A stretch of DNA of 32,769 nt. It comes from Lachnospiraceae bacterium. GTDB lineage: Bacteria; Bacillota; Clostridia; Lachnospirales; Lachnospiraceae. The DNA lies in the NCBI GenBank assembly GCA_029225065.1, contig JAQXVT010000009.1:1-32769 (forward strand), given 5' to 3'. The notes below the pieces were generated by a model, which was not told the DNA's origin, ran no database searches, and worked only from the letters and a program-made list of their open reading frames with translations. The first letter of the stretch is position 1; each line of letters opens with the position of its first letter. Of the stretch, positions 17,001 through 24,419 are shown piece after piece. The position numbers were made by a program, and so were the translations under genes.

Positions 17001-17891
17001 ATGACAAGAGCAATGATCAAGAGCATGACAGGCTTTGGCAGATGTGAAAATCATCAGGGCAGCAGAAAATTTACCGTTGAGATGAAGGCGGTAAATCACC
17101 GCTATTTTGATGTGTGCATCAAGATGCCGAAAAAGCTGAGTTTTTTTGAGGCGGCGATCCGAAATGTCCTGAAGCAGTACGTGCAGCGCGGAAAGTTGGA
17201 CGTATTTATCACGTATGAGGATTATGCGGAGGAAAATGTCGCACTGAAATATAATGAAGAACTTGCAGCGCAGTACCTGAAGTATTTCCGGCAGATGGCG
17301 GAAAAATTCGGCCTGAAGGATGATATCAGTGTATCTTCCCTTGGACGCTGTCCGGAGGTCTTCACGATGGAAGAACAGGACATTGACGAGGAGGAGATCT
17401 GGGCCGAACTGAAAACGGCAGTGGAAGGTGCCTGCGCTCAGTTTGTGAAGGCAAGAGAGCAGGAAGGCGAAGCATTAAAGGCAGATCTTCTTGACAAATT
17501 GGAGAGAATGGACGAAAATGTAACTCTCATAGAGGAGCGCTATCCGCAGATTGTAGCGGAGTACCGCAGCAAGCTCGAGGAAAAAGTAAAAGAGCTTCTC
17601 GGAGATGTGCAGATTGATGAGGGACGGATTGCGGCGGAAGTCGTGATCTTTTCCGATAAGATCTGTACCGATGAGGAGACGGTTCGTTTGAGAAGCCATA
17701 TCGCGACCATGAAAGAGACGCTGATTGCGGGTGGAAGCATCGGCCGCAAGCTTGACTTCATCGCGCAGGAGATGAACCGCGAGGCAAACACGATTCTCTC
17801 AAAAGCTAATGATCTCGCCACCTCCAACGTGGCGATCGACCTCAAAACCGAAATCGAAAAAGTCCGCGAGCAAATCCAAAACATAGAATAA
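17001..17891 (+). CDS. YicC/YloC family endoribonuclease
   Basis: YicC-type proteins are stress-related endoribonucleases. The 296-residue protein has the family N-terminus (MIKSMTGFGR, residues 5-14) and the conserved C-terminal half (GRKLDFIAQEMNREANTILSKAND) that ends with the DUF1732 signature. The frame opens at 17001 behind GAGGAGAGG; the ATG at 17013 gives the family's usual N-terminus but a longer spacing. It heads a run of genes (remA, gmk, rpoZ) in the order common in Firmicutes. Confidence 0.92.
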   Translation: MTRAMIKSMTGFGRCENHQGSRKFTVEMKAVNHRYFDVCIKMPKKLSFFEAAIRNVLKQYVQRGKLDVFITYEDYAEENVALKYNEELAAQYLKYFRQMAEKFGLKDDISVSSLGRCPEVFTMEEQDIDEEEIWAELKTAVEGACAQFVKAREQEGEALKADLLDKLERMDENVTLIEERYPQIVAEYRSKLEEKVKELLGDVQIDEGRIAAEVVIFSDKICTDEETVRLRSHIATMKETLIAGGSIGRKLDFIAQEMNREANTILSKANDLATSNVAIDLKTEIEKVREQIQNIE

Positions 17892-17962
17892 CCAGTTCTG
17901 TGGCGTACGTGCAGAACATGCCGTGAAAGCAAGCAATTTTGCGAAAGAAAGAGGGGAACGCG

Positions 17963-18235
17963 ATGGCAGGACTCGTAAACATCGGCTTTGGCAATCTGGT
18001 AAACGCCCAGAAAGTTGCAGCAGTCGTAAATCCGGATGCAGCTCCGGTCAAGCGCCTGGTACAAAGCGCGAAGGAGCAGCAGAAGGTGATTGATGCGACG
18101 CAGGGCCGCAGGACGAAATCAGTGATTGTGCTGGAGACAGAGCAGATCATTCTTTCCGCTGTGCAGCCGGACACCATTGCAAGGCGTTTCGCAGCGACAC
18201 AGCTGACAGAACAGGAAATGAGAGGAGAAGAGTAA
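17963..18235 (+). CDS. remA: DUF370 / RemA-like regulator
   Basis: RemA is a small DNA-binding protein that activates matrix genes in Bacillus by forming oligomeric rings. The 90-residue protein starts with the conserved LVNIGFGNLVNAQKVAAVV and retains the second conserved block (RRTKSVIVLETEQIILSAVQPDTIARRF). The start at 17963 has AGAGGGGAA upstream; an upstream in-frame start at 17939 lacks a site. Its stop overlaps the gmk start as TAATG, so the two are translationally coupled. Confidence 0.9.
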   Translation: MAGLVNIGFGNLVNAQKVAAVVNPDAAPVKRLVQSAKEQQKVIDATQGRRTKSVIVLETEQIILSAVQPDTIARRFAATQLTEQEMRGEE

Positions 18236-18873
18236 TGAACAGAAAAGGAATTCTCGTTGTGATTTCCGGCTTTTCCGGCGTTGGAAAGGGAACCCTGGTA
18301 AGACGTCTGATGGAGCGCTACAAAGAACAGTATGCACTTTCCATTTCAGCGACAACGCGGGATCCGCGTGAGGGAGAACAGGATGGCCGAGAATACTTCT
18401 TTAAGAAAAAAGAGGAGTTTGAGGAGCTGATCGAAAAAGATGAGCTTCTGGAATACGCCAGCTACTGCGGCAATTATTATGGCACGCCGAAAGAGTATGT
18501 GGAGGATCAGATGGCGCAGGGGCGCGATGTGATTCTTGAAATCGAGCTGCAGGGAGCGCTCAAAATCAAGGAAAAACGCCCGGATACATTTCTTGTCTAT
18601 GTGATGCCGCCGGATGCGAAGACTTTGGTTGACCGCCTGACAAACCGCGGAACAGAAACTCCGGAAAAGGTTCACGAGCGTCTGACAAGAGCGCTTGAAG
18701 AGGCAGATGAAGTGGCCAAATACGAATTTGTGGTTATTAATGATGATCTGGATCAGAGTACAGAGGAACTGCATCAGCTGATCCAGGTTCAGCATAATAA
18801 AATAGAACGGAACCTGGAATTTATCGCCCAGGTTCAAAGAGAACTCAATGCATATTTGAAAGGAGAACAATAA
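18235..18873 (+). CDS. gmk: guanylate kinase
   Basis: Guanylate kinase makes GDP from GMP with ATP. The 212-residue protein has the P-loop GFSGVGKGT at 12-20, the GMP-binding segment SATTRDPREGEQDGREYFF, and the conserved LEIELQGALKIKEKRPDTFLVYV strand. The length is normal. The start overlaps the remA stop by one base with AGAGGAG upstream. rpoZ follows two bases after its stop. Confidence 0.97.
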   Translation: MNRKGILVVISGFSGVGKGTLVRRLMERYKEQYALSISATTRDPREGEQDGREYFFKKKEEFEELIEKDELLEYASYCGNYYGTPKEYVEDQMAQGRDVILEIELQGALKIKEKRPDTFLVYVMPPDAKTLVDRLTNRGTETPEKVHERLTRALEEADEVAKYEFVVINDDLDQSTEELHQLIQVQHNKIERNLEFIAQVQRELNAYLKGEQ

Positions 18874-18875
18874 AC

Positions 18876-19133
18876 ATGCTGCATCCATCTTATTCAGAAT
18901 TAATTAAAGTAGTAAACAGTGATGTTGAGGAGGGCGAGGCTCCGGTAGTCAACAGCCGTTACTCCATCGTGCTCGCAACCGCAAAGCGTGCGCGTCAGAT
19001 CATTGACCGTCAGTCGACCGGAGATCTGGATGTTCCAGTAATCTCAAAGCCGCTTTCAAAGGCAGTCGACGAACTTTACAAGGGAGAGATCAAGATTCTT
19101 CCGGAGCAGGAAGAAGAGTCTGAAGAAGATTGA
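18876..19133 (+). CDS. rpoZ: RNA polymerase omega subunit
   Basis: Omega assists assembly of the RNA polymerase core. The 85-residue protein shows the family's NSRYSIVLATAKRARQI segment and the downstream KPLSKAVDELYKGEI, with a short acidic tail. AAAGGAG lies upstream of the ATG. It is directly coupled to gmk, the usual arrangement. Confidence 0.94.
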   Translation: MLHPSYSELIKVVNSDVEEGEAPVVNSRYSIVLATAKRARQIIDRQSTGDLDVPVISKPLSKAVDELYKGEIKILPEQEEESEED

Positions 19134-19150
19134 GAAAGGAACGATGCTTT

Positions 19151-19822
19151 TTGAAAGAAGTAAAGCAGTTCAGTAAAAGTTATATTTTTATCTCTGCATT
19201 GTATGTGGTGCTCGGAGTCGTGCTGCTCGCGTGGCCGACGCTCTCCGTTCAGATGATCTGTTATGGGCTTGCCGTCGCGATGATTGTGATCGGCATTTCC
19301 TATGGGATTATGTATTTTACCAAAGACAGTCTGGAAGGCTTCCTGCAGATGGATCTTGTGATCGGCATCGTCTGCCTGGCATTCGGCATTTTTATTTTGC
19401 TCAATCCGACCTTTTTGAGTTCGGTGCTGCCGTTTGCGATGGGAATCATTCTGCTGCTCGGAGCGATCGTCAAAATCCAGAGCGCCTTTAATATGAAAAA
19501 GCTGCGCTTAAAAAAATGGTATCTGATTCTGATCTGTGCGCTCGTGATTGGAGTGCTCGGAGCGGTGCTTCTCTGGAATCCGTTCGAAGAAGAAAAATAC
19601 ATGATTCTTTACATCGGGATCTGCCTGATTCTGGACGGGCTGACGAATCTGATCAGCCTGATCTGTATTCAGACGCGTCTTCGGAAGCTGAAAAAGATTC
19701 AGAAAGCCAATCCGGATATCGATCTGAAGGAGCTGCTTGAGCAGCAGGCGCGCGCTGAGGCAGAGAAGAATGCGGTGATCGTGCCGGGTCATACGGAAGA
19801 TGCCGGGAAAGAACAGGAGTAA
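19151..19822 (+). CDS. DUF308 (HdeD-like) membrane protein
   Basis: This protein of about 223 residues has six hydrophobic segments arranged as three similar pairs, the DUF308/HdeD pattern, and a soluble, charged C-terminal tail. The start is uncertain: TTG at 19151 has AAAGGAA about nine bases upstream and is preferred; the frame stays open to another TTG at 19130 overlapping the rpoZ stop, which has no ribosome binding site. Function is unknown; HdeD in enteric bacteria is linked to acid resistance, which should not be assumed here. rimO starts three bases after its stop. Confidence 0.75.
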   Translation: MKEVKQFSKSYIFISALYVVLGVVLLAWPTLSVQMICYGLAVAMIVIGISYGIMYFTKDSLEGFLQMDLVIGIVCLAFGIFILLNPTFLSSVLPFAMGIILLLGAIVKIQSAFNMKKLRLKKWYLILICALVIGVLGAVLLWNPFEEEKYMILYIGICLILDGLTNLISLICIQTRLRKLKKIQKANPDIDLKELLEQQARAEAEKNAVIVPGHTEDAGKEQE

Positions 19823-19825
19823 TAC

Positions 19826-21148
19826 ATGAAAATATTTTTTGTTTCTCTTGGATGCGACAAGAATCTGGTCGACTCCGAGGAAATGCTCGCGCTTCTGGAA
19901 AAGCGTGGATATAGTTTTACCGATGACGAGACACAGGCGGATGTAATCATCATCAATACCTGCTGTTTTATCAATGATGCAAAGGAAGAGAGTGTTCAGA
20001 CGATTCTTGAAATGTCTGAATACAAAAAAGAGAACTGTAAGGCTCTGATTGTAACAGGCTGTATGGCACAGCGCTATAAGCAGGAGATTCTGGATGAAGT
20101 GCCGGAAGTAGATGTGGTGCTTGGTACGACGGCTTACGATAAAATCGTGGAGGCGATCGACGAGGCGCTTGCCGGAAGCAGAAAGGTAGAGACCGAATCT
20201 TTAAACGCGCTTCCGAAAACCGGCGCAGGCCGTGTACTCACAACCGGAGGACATTATGCGTATCTGAAGATCGCTGAGGGCTGTAATAAATGCTGTACGT
20301 ACTGTATCATTCCGAAGGTGCGCGGCCGTTATCGCAGCGTGCCGATGGAAGAGCTGATTGCGCAGGCGAAGGATCTCGCGGATAAGGGTGTAAAAGAACT
20401 GATTCTTGTTGCGCAGGAGACGACCGTATACGGTGTCGATCTTTACGGAAAGAAATCACTGCATCTTTTAGTGCGGGAGCTCTGTAAGATCAGCGGTCTT
20501 CGGTGGATTCGTCTTCTCTACTGCTATCCGGAGGAGATTTATGACGAACTGATCGAGACGATGCGCGACGAGGAAAAGGTATGTCATTATCTGGATCTTC
20601 CAATCCAGCATGCAAGCGACGCGGTTCTGAAACGGATGGGACGCCGTACGACGCAGGCAGATATCAAGGAGATCGTTGCAAAGCTTCGGAAAGAGATTCC
20701 GGATATTGTGCTGCGTACAACGCTGATCGCCGGGTTTCCAGGAGAGACGCAGGAGCAGCATGAGGAGATGATAGCGTTTATCGACGAGCTGGAATTTGAC
20801 CGTCTTGGCGTATTTACGTACTCGCAGGAGGAGGATACGCCGGCTGCTGCGATGCCGGATCAGATTGACGAGGAGACGAAGCTGACCTGGCAGGAGGAGC
20901 TCATGGAGCTTCAGCAGGAGATTGCGTTTGACAAGGCGCAGGATCGCGAGGGAAGCATCGTGACGGCAATGGTAGAAGGAAAAGTCGCAGATGAAAATGC
21001 CTATGTGGCACGTACGTACGGGGATGCGCCGAATGTGGACGGACTGCTGTTTATTCAGACAGCGGAAGAGCTGAATTCGGGAGACTTTGCCCGCGTGCGG
21101 ATCACCGGATCGGCAGAGTACGATCTGATTGGAGAACTTGCAGACTGA
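19826..21148 (+). CDS. rimO: ribosomal protein S12 methylthiotransferase RimO
   Basis: RimO adds a methylthio group to an aspartate of ribosomal protein S12 using two iron-sulfur clusters. The 440-residue protein has the N-terminal UPF0004 domain with cysteines in SLGCDKN, NTCCF and VTGCMAQ, the radical-SAM CX3CX2C motif at C153, C157 and C160 (GCNKCCTYC), and a C-terminal TRAM domain (about the last 60 residues). The start MKIFFVSLGCDKNLVDSE is typical of RimO rather than MiaB. AGGAG lies just before the ATG. Confidence 0.95.
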   Translation: MKIFFVSLGCDKNLVDSEEMLALLEKRGYSFTDDETQADVIIINTCCFINDAKEESVQTILEMSEYKKENCKALIVTGCMAQRYKQEILDEVPEVDVVLGTTAYDKIVEAIDEALAGSRKVETESLNALPKTGAGRVLTTGGHYAYLKIAEGCNKCCTYCIIPKVRGRYRSVPMEELIAQAKDLADKGVKELILVAQETTVYGVDLYGKKSLHLLVRELCKISGLRWIRLLYCYPEEIYDELIETMRDEEKVCHYLDLPIQHASDAVLKRMGRRTTQADIKEIVAKLRKEIPDIVLRTTLIAGFPGETQEQHEEMIAFIDELEFDRLGVFTYSQEEDTPAAAMPDQIDEETKLTWQEELMELQQEIAFDKAQDREGSIVTAMVEGKVADENAYVARTYGDAPNVDGLLFIQTAEELNSGDFARVRITGSAEYDLIGELAD

Positions 21149-21165
21149 AAAGAGGAGTGAAAAAA

Positions 21166-21705
21166 ATGAATCTGCCAAATAAACTGACGGTACTTCGCGT
21201 ATGCATGGTGCCGGTGTTTGTGGTATTTATGTTGTGGAATGGACTTGGAGCTGCGTCCAAATATGTGGCAGCCGCAATCTTTATTCTGGCGAGTATGACG
21301 GACTGGCTGGATGGATATCTTGCGAGAAAGAACAATCTTGTCACGGATTTTGGAAAATTTATGGATCCGATCGCGGACAAGCTTCTGGTTTGCTCAGCGC
21401 TTATCTGTCTGGTGGAAAAAGGGGCGCTTGCTGCCTGGATTGTTATCATTATCATCGGACGTGAATTTATCATCAGTGGTTTCCGTCTTGTCGCTTCCGA
21501 CAAAGGCGTTGTGATCGCAGCAAGCTACTGGGGAAAATTCAAGACCGTATCGCAGATGCTGATGGTCATTCTGTTGATTCTGGATCTCGGCGGCGCATTC
21601 AATGTGGCAGCGCAGATCCTGATCTGGGTTGCTGTGATTCTGACTGTGGTATCTCTGGTGGATTATCTGGTGAAAAACCGGAGCGTGCTTGCGGGAGAGA
21701 TGTAA
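21166..21705 (+). CDS. pgsA: CDP-diacylglycerol-glycerol-3-phosphate 3-phosphatidyltransferase
   Basis: PgsA makes phosphatidylglycerol phosphate, the precursor of phosphatidylglycerol. The 179-residue membrane protein has the complete CDP-alcohol phosphotransferase motif, D46-x2-D49-G-x2-A-R-x8-G-x3-D67-x3-D71. The start at 21166 has AGAGGAG eight bases upstream and gives the usual MNLPNKLTVLR N-terminus; the frame's GTG nine bases earlier overlaps that site. It is the last gene of the cluster and ends in a terminator. Confidence 0.94.
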   Translation: MNLPNKLTVLRVCMVPVFVVFMLWNGLGAASKYVAAAIFILASMTDWLDGYLARKNNLVTDFGKFMDPIADKLLVCSALICLVEKGALAAWIVIIIIGREFIISGFRLVASDKGVVIAASYWGKFKTVSQMLMVILLILDLGGAFNVAAQILIWVAVILTVVSLVDYLVKNRSVLAGEM

Positions 21706-21796
21706 ATAATACCCTGCTGTGATATGCAGGAGTGGGAATAAGAAAAGTAAATTTATCGCTGCATTTTTTGAAGATTCGATTTGGCAGCATAATAAG

Positions 21797-21831
21797 AGGA
21801 CGGAATGTCAGATGGCATATCCGTCCTTTTT
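21797..21831 (+). terminator. terminator after pgsA
   Basis: AGGACGGA (21797-21804) pairs with TCCGTCCT (21820-21827), followed by TTTTT overlapping the stem end. ATG/CAT extends the stem inward across a bulge. A smaller hairpin, CCTGC/GCAGG (21713-21730), precedes it without a T tract. Confidence 0.85.
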
Positions 21832-21851
21832 GTCTGAATGAAGACAGGATA

Positions 21852-21978
21852 TTTAACCGAGTCAGGCAAATCCCCTGCAGGGGGTGAGGAGCAACGAGCA
21901 GTAGATAACTTGCTTATATCAGGAGTGGTACAAGACATTTCTGATAAGATGCGAAGTGAATTGCGAATATCCGCTTTG
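21852..21978 (+). repeat. dispersed hairpin repeat, copy 6, long form
   Basis: It starts with the same 20-nt box as copies 4 and 7 (TTTAACCGAGTCAGGCAAAT), then a perfect 12-bp palindrome (21872-21883). GAGCAACGAGCAGTAGATAA follows, then a hairpin TATCAG/CTGATA (21917-21922 with 21941-21946) with inner AGTG/CATT, and last the conserved core 21951-21978. It fills most of the gap between pgsA and pncC. Confidence 0.75.
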
Positions 21979-22057
21979 ATCAAAGAAAAATGAGCTGAAA
22001 AAATGGCAGCCAGAAAAAGAAAGTAAGAAATTCAGGCAGAAAGGAGCAGAAACAGCC

Positions 22058-22696
22058 ATGAAAAAGAAAGAAAAAAAACAGAAAGACGTTAAAAAAGGCA
22101 AGAAGCTTGAAAAATTAGAAAAAGTAAAAAAGAATAGCAAAGAGTGGAAGGCTCAAAAAACGGAAGATAAAAAGCATAATAATGGAAACGAGGGAGCAAA
22201 AGTTGAAAAGAGTTTAAATGAAACAACAGTATCCACGCTGGAGCAAAAGGTGGTAGCCACATTGAAAGAAAAAGGGCTTACCATGACAACGGTAGAATCC
22301 TGCACCGGAGGGATGATTGCGGCGGCGGTCACTTCAGTAGCAGGCAGTTCTTCTGTATTTCATCAGGGATATGTGACGTACTGCGATGCGGCCAAACATC
22401 AAATGGTGGGTGTCCGTAAAAAGACGCTAAAGAAATATACGGCAGTAAGCCGTCAGACCGCAAAAGAGATGGCACTTGGAGGCGCCAAAGCTGCGAAGGC
22501 GGACTGCTGCGTTTCTGTGACCGGGTATGCAGGTCCGCCTTGTGGGGAACCGGGAGAAGAAGTTGGTCTGGTTTACATTGGCTGTGCGTTTCATGGAAAA
22601 ATGAAGGTAAACGAATGCCATTTTTCCGGAACGCGCAGTGAGGTAAGGGAGCAGGCGAAACAAAAAGCGCTGAAGATGCTTGCAAATATGATTTAG
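22058..22696 (+). CDS. pncC: nicotinamide-nucleotide amidase (CinA C-terminal domain) with lysine-rich leader
   Basis: The C-terminal ~150 residues are a CinA_C/PncC domain that converts NMN to NaMN and ammonia. The catalytic-site segment ESCTGG lies at 80-85, and SVTGYAGPPCGEPGEEVGLV matches the second signature. The N-terminal COG1058 domain of full CinA is absent. In its place is a highly charged segment: 21 of the first 51 residues are lysine. The start at 22058 is supported by AAAGGAGC upstream, and no usable in-frame start exists between it and the domain, so the extension is probably real. It may bind nucleic acid or membranes. The stop overlaps the convergent neighbour's stop. Confidence 0.85.
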   Translation: MKKKEKKQKDVKKGKKLEKLEKVKKNSKEWKAQKTEDKKHNNGNEGAKVEKSLNETTVSTLEQKVVATLKEKGLTMTTVESCTGGMIAAAVTSVAGSSSVFHQGYVTYCDAAKHQMVGVRKKTLKKYTAVSRQTAKEMALGGAKAAKADCCVSVTGYAGPPCGEPGEEVGLVYIGCAFHGKMKVNECHFSGTRSEVREQAKQKALKMLANMI

Positions 22697-23007
22697 TTGC
22701 CGTTTTGCGGGGAGCCGCCTCGCCCACTCGCAGCGCGAAACTGCCGCATCAGGGCACAGGCGCGGTCAATCTGCTGAATTTCCTGCGGTGATTTTCCGAT
22801 TTTTAATACCTCAACAATAGAATCAATTTCAGATGGCTGAAAAGAGAGCTGTTTTCCCTGCGTGCCTGCTGCGGCGGACATCAAAAAGGGGAGCAGCTCA
22901 TTTTGCTTTTTATTTCCGGCCTGTGAGGCGAGCGAGAGAAGCAGCTGCAGTTTGCCCGGATCAATACCGGAGAGAGCGGGATTTTGCATCAAAGAATCCG
23001 GATTCAT
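22693..23007 (-). CDS. small helical protein of unknown function, putative sigma-K gene
   Basis: This 104-residue protein appears all-helical, with a Q- and L-rich first half (KLQLLLSLASQAGNKKQNEL), a central LPFLMSAAAG helix and a basic glycine-rich tail. I do not recognise a family. AAAGGAA precedes the ATG. Upstream lies an exact match to AC-N16-CATANNNTA, so expression in the late mother cell is likely if this organism uses the Bacillus-type consensus. A similar-looking protein is encoded just upstream on the same strand (23129-23533). Its stop overlaps that of pncC by three bases. Confidence 0.65.
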   Translation of the reverse strand: MNPDSLMQNPALSGIDPGKLQLLLSLASQAGNKKQNELLPFLMSAAAGTQGKQLSFQPSEIDSIVEVLKIGKSPQEIQQIDRACALMRQFRAASGRGGSPQNGN

Positions 23008-23045
23008 AAAAATTCCTTTCTAAAAAATGAGTAATTCCTGTTTCT

Positions 23046-23072
23046 TATGATATGCGGGAGCGGATGTTTTGT
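23046..23072 (-). promoter_or_regulatory. sigma-K-like promoter of the 104-aa gene
   Basis: On the minus strand, AC (23072-23071), 16 nt, and CATATCATA (23054-23046) match the sigma-K pattern AC-N16-CATANNNTA exactly. It lies 38 nt before the start codon. Confidence 0.6.
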
Positions 23073-23128
23073 GCAAAGCGATGGTGTAAAGTGCTTTTTG
23101 AAAAATTCTTATAAATATTTATTTATCG

Positions 23129-23533
23129 TCAATAATTTAGGGATGAACTATCACGAAATGCTCCGTTTTCAGAAGTGCTGTTTTCCGAAGCACTGTTTGG
23201 AAAGGCCGTGGCGTCAGACGTGCTCTGAGCCATCGCGCTGTACAGTTCGAGCATGGAGAGTGTCTGCAAAATCTGGTCGATGACGGCCTGTTCCCCCTCA
23301 TCACAGTAATTTCGCACATCACTCAAAATTTCCGCCGGTCCGGCAGAACAGGAATCCCCGAGCGACTGCGCGCAGCAGGTGTGACTGCGATAAAAAGCAG
23401 AGATATTCTGCAGTTCCATCATCTTGATACAGTAGCAGAGATTTTTCTGGTTTGCAGGCGGAAGGTAGGGAAGCATGGCCTTTATCAGCTGCAGGTGGTT
23501 CTGATTTGCCACCTGATCGATCATTGTCATCAT
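23129..23533 (-). CDS. small protein of unknown function, companion of the 104-aa gene
   Basis: This 134-residue protein has a helical N-terminal part (HLQLIKAMLPYLPPANQKNL), a cysteine-containing middle (five cysteines, including a CC pair) and a low-complexity S/N/E-rich tail with repeated SENSTSENG-like units. The N-terminal helix pattern resembles that of the 104-aa neighbour, hinting at a shared origin, but the match is weak. AAGGAG lies nine bases upstream of the ATG. No family is recognised. A tandem repeat lies about 65-95 bp upstream of it. Confidence 0.6.
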   Translation of the reverse strand: MMTMIDQVANQNHLQLIKAMLPYLPPANQKNLCYCIKMMELQNISAFYRSHTCCAQSLGDSCSAGPAEILSDVRNYCDEGEQAVIDQILQTLSMLELYSAMAQSTSDATAFPNSASENSTSENGAFRDSSSLNY

Positions 23534-23596
23534 AAAGAAGAGCTCCTTCGCAGCATCTTATCCTATACATACGAAAAAAGAGAAGAGAATAGAACT

Positions 23597-23626
23597 TATA
23601 CCATGATATACCATGATATACCATGA
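23597..23626. repeat. 10-bp tandem repeat, three units
   Basis: CCATGATATA is repeated twice and followed by a partial third unit, preceded by TATA. On the minus strand each unit reads CATGGTATA, one base from the sigma-K/E -10 pattern. A hairpin, CCCGCCT/AGGTGGG, follows at about 23633-23650. Confidence 0.7.
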
Positions 23627-23686
23627 GGAGGGGCCCGCCTGAAAGGTGGGAAGAGCCCTGATGGTTCCGAGGAGGGGAAGATAGGA

Positions 23687-23713
23687 ACTTAACTTCTTTC
23701 TTTGAATAGGGTA
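23687..23713 (+). promoter_or_regulatory. sigma-K-like promoter of the 53-aa gene (one mismatch)
   Basis: AC (23687-23688), 16 nt, and AATAGGGTA (23705-23713) match AC-N16-CATANNNTA except for the first base of the -10. It lies 29 nt before the start codon. Confidence 0.45.
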
Positions 23714-23742
23714 ATAAAAACAGAACAGGAAAGTGTCTCGTT

Positions 23743-23904
23743 ATGAGTTCTCATATTGTAATCGATGGAAACGCATTCTACGAGGTGGACGATGAATGCA
23801 TACGCGAAAAGGAGAGGGAAAAGGAGAGGCTGCGGAAAAGCAGTGGAAAGAAAAGTGAGGAAGAAAGAAAAGAGAAACGGGAACAGCGCAGAACAGGGGA
23901 GTGA
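23743..23904 (+). CDS. 53-aa highly charged small protein
   Basis: A short reading frame encodes 53 residues: an ordered-looking start (MSSHIVIDGNAFYEVDDECI) and a long E/K/R-rich, probably helical tail that ends RRTGE. The mixture of a hydrophobic, folded-looking head with a single cysteine and a charged tail is unlike translated noise. AGGAAAG lies nine bases upstream. A near-match to the sigma-K promoter precedes it, so it may be a sporulation gene. I do not know a named family. The overlapping minus-strand frames have no such support. Confidence 0.6.
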   Translation: MSSHIVIDGNAFYEVDDECIREKEREKERLRKSSGKKSEEERKEKREQRRTGE

Positions 23905-23998
23905 CGGTTTGTCGGTCCCCTGAAAAGTGTGTGACTGTGTGTTTATGTGGAAGTGAAAAAGGCAGTGTATTTTCATAAGAAAATTTCGACAACAATGC

Positions 23999-24029
23999 AA
24001 AAAGAGGGCGGAGCCCGGTGCTCCGCCCT
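23999..24029 (-). terminator. terminator of the Cys-rich gene
   Basis: AGGGCGGAGC (24005-24014) pairs perfectly with GCTCCGCCCT (24020-24029) around a 5-nt loop. On the minus strand it is followed after one C by TTTTT, placing it behind the Cys-rich gene. Confidence 0.85.
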
Positions 24030-24037
24030 ATCTCAGT

Positions 24038-24083
24038 ACCGTCCTCTGGGCAAAAGCCAGGGGACGGTCGCTTTTGGCACTGT
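24038..24083. repeat. REP-like palindrome
   Basis: ACCGTCCTCTGG (24038-24049) pairs with CCAGGGGACGGT (24057-24068) over 12 bp with one G-U, followed by CGCTTTTGGCACTGTC. The GGGGACGGT...TTTTGGCAC wording resembles REP-type repeats seen in many bacterial genomes, from memory only. Confidence 0.45.
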
Positions 24084-24087
24084 CAGA

Positions 24088-24342
24088 TCAGCATCCGCAG
24101 CCGTTGTTGCCGCATCCGTTCAGAAAGTTTGTGCCATTGCCGCATCCGCCGCAGAAAAGCAGGAGAATCAGAATCCACATGCAGCTGTTGTCGCCAAGAC
24201 CGTTTCCGCATCCATTGTTTCCGCATCCGCCGCAGCAGGAGAGCAGAAGGATGATCCAGATCCAGTTACAGCATCCGCCTGTCGTGTTTGAATTCTCACA
24301 TCCGCATCCACATCCGCAGTTTGTTGCTGCCAAGTCGCTCAT
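24088..24342 (-). CDS. cysteine-rich small protein, putative spore surface protein
   Basis: This 84-residue protein contains 16 cysteines and many G and N residues, with two hydrophobic stretches. It looks like an internal duplication: WIWIILLLSCCGGCGNNGCG and MWILILLLFCGGCGNG, each followed by a CG-rich tail. Such composition recalls cysteine-rich coat or exosporium proteins that cross-link by disulfides, but I recognise no named family. GGAGG lies eight bases before the ATG, an exact sigma-K-like promoter lies upstream, and a perfect terminator follows, so it is a stand-alone unit. A membrane peptide or metal-binding role is the alternative. Confidence 0.75.
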   Translation of the reverse strand: MSDLAATNCGCGCGCENSNTTGGCCNWIWIILLLSCCGGCGNNGCGNGLGDNSCMWILILLLFCGGCGNGTNFLNGCGNNGCGC

Positions 24343-24373
24343 TTCGTATTCCTCCGAAATAATTTTTACAATG

Positions 24374-24400
24374 TATCTTATGCATAAGGGGACGCGGTGT
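24374..24400 (-). promoter_or_regulatory. sigma-K-like promoter of the Cys-rich gene
   Basis: On the minus strand, AC (24400-24399), 16 nt, and CATAAGATA (24382-24374) match AC-N16-CATANNNTA exactly, 31 nt before the start codon. Confidence 0.65.
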
Positions 24401-24419
24401 GAGAAAAATGCTGAACTTT

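Noticed and set aside
23689-24000. 103-aa minus-strand frame with hydrophobic stretch
   Set aside because: It is the complement of the charged 53-aa gene (E/K/R codons read as F/L/S), so its hydrophobicity is an artefact.
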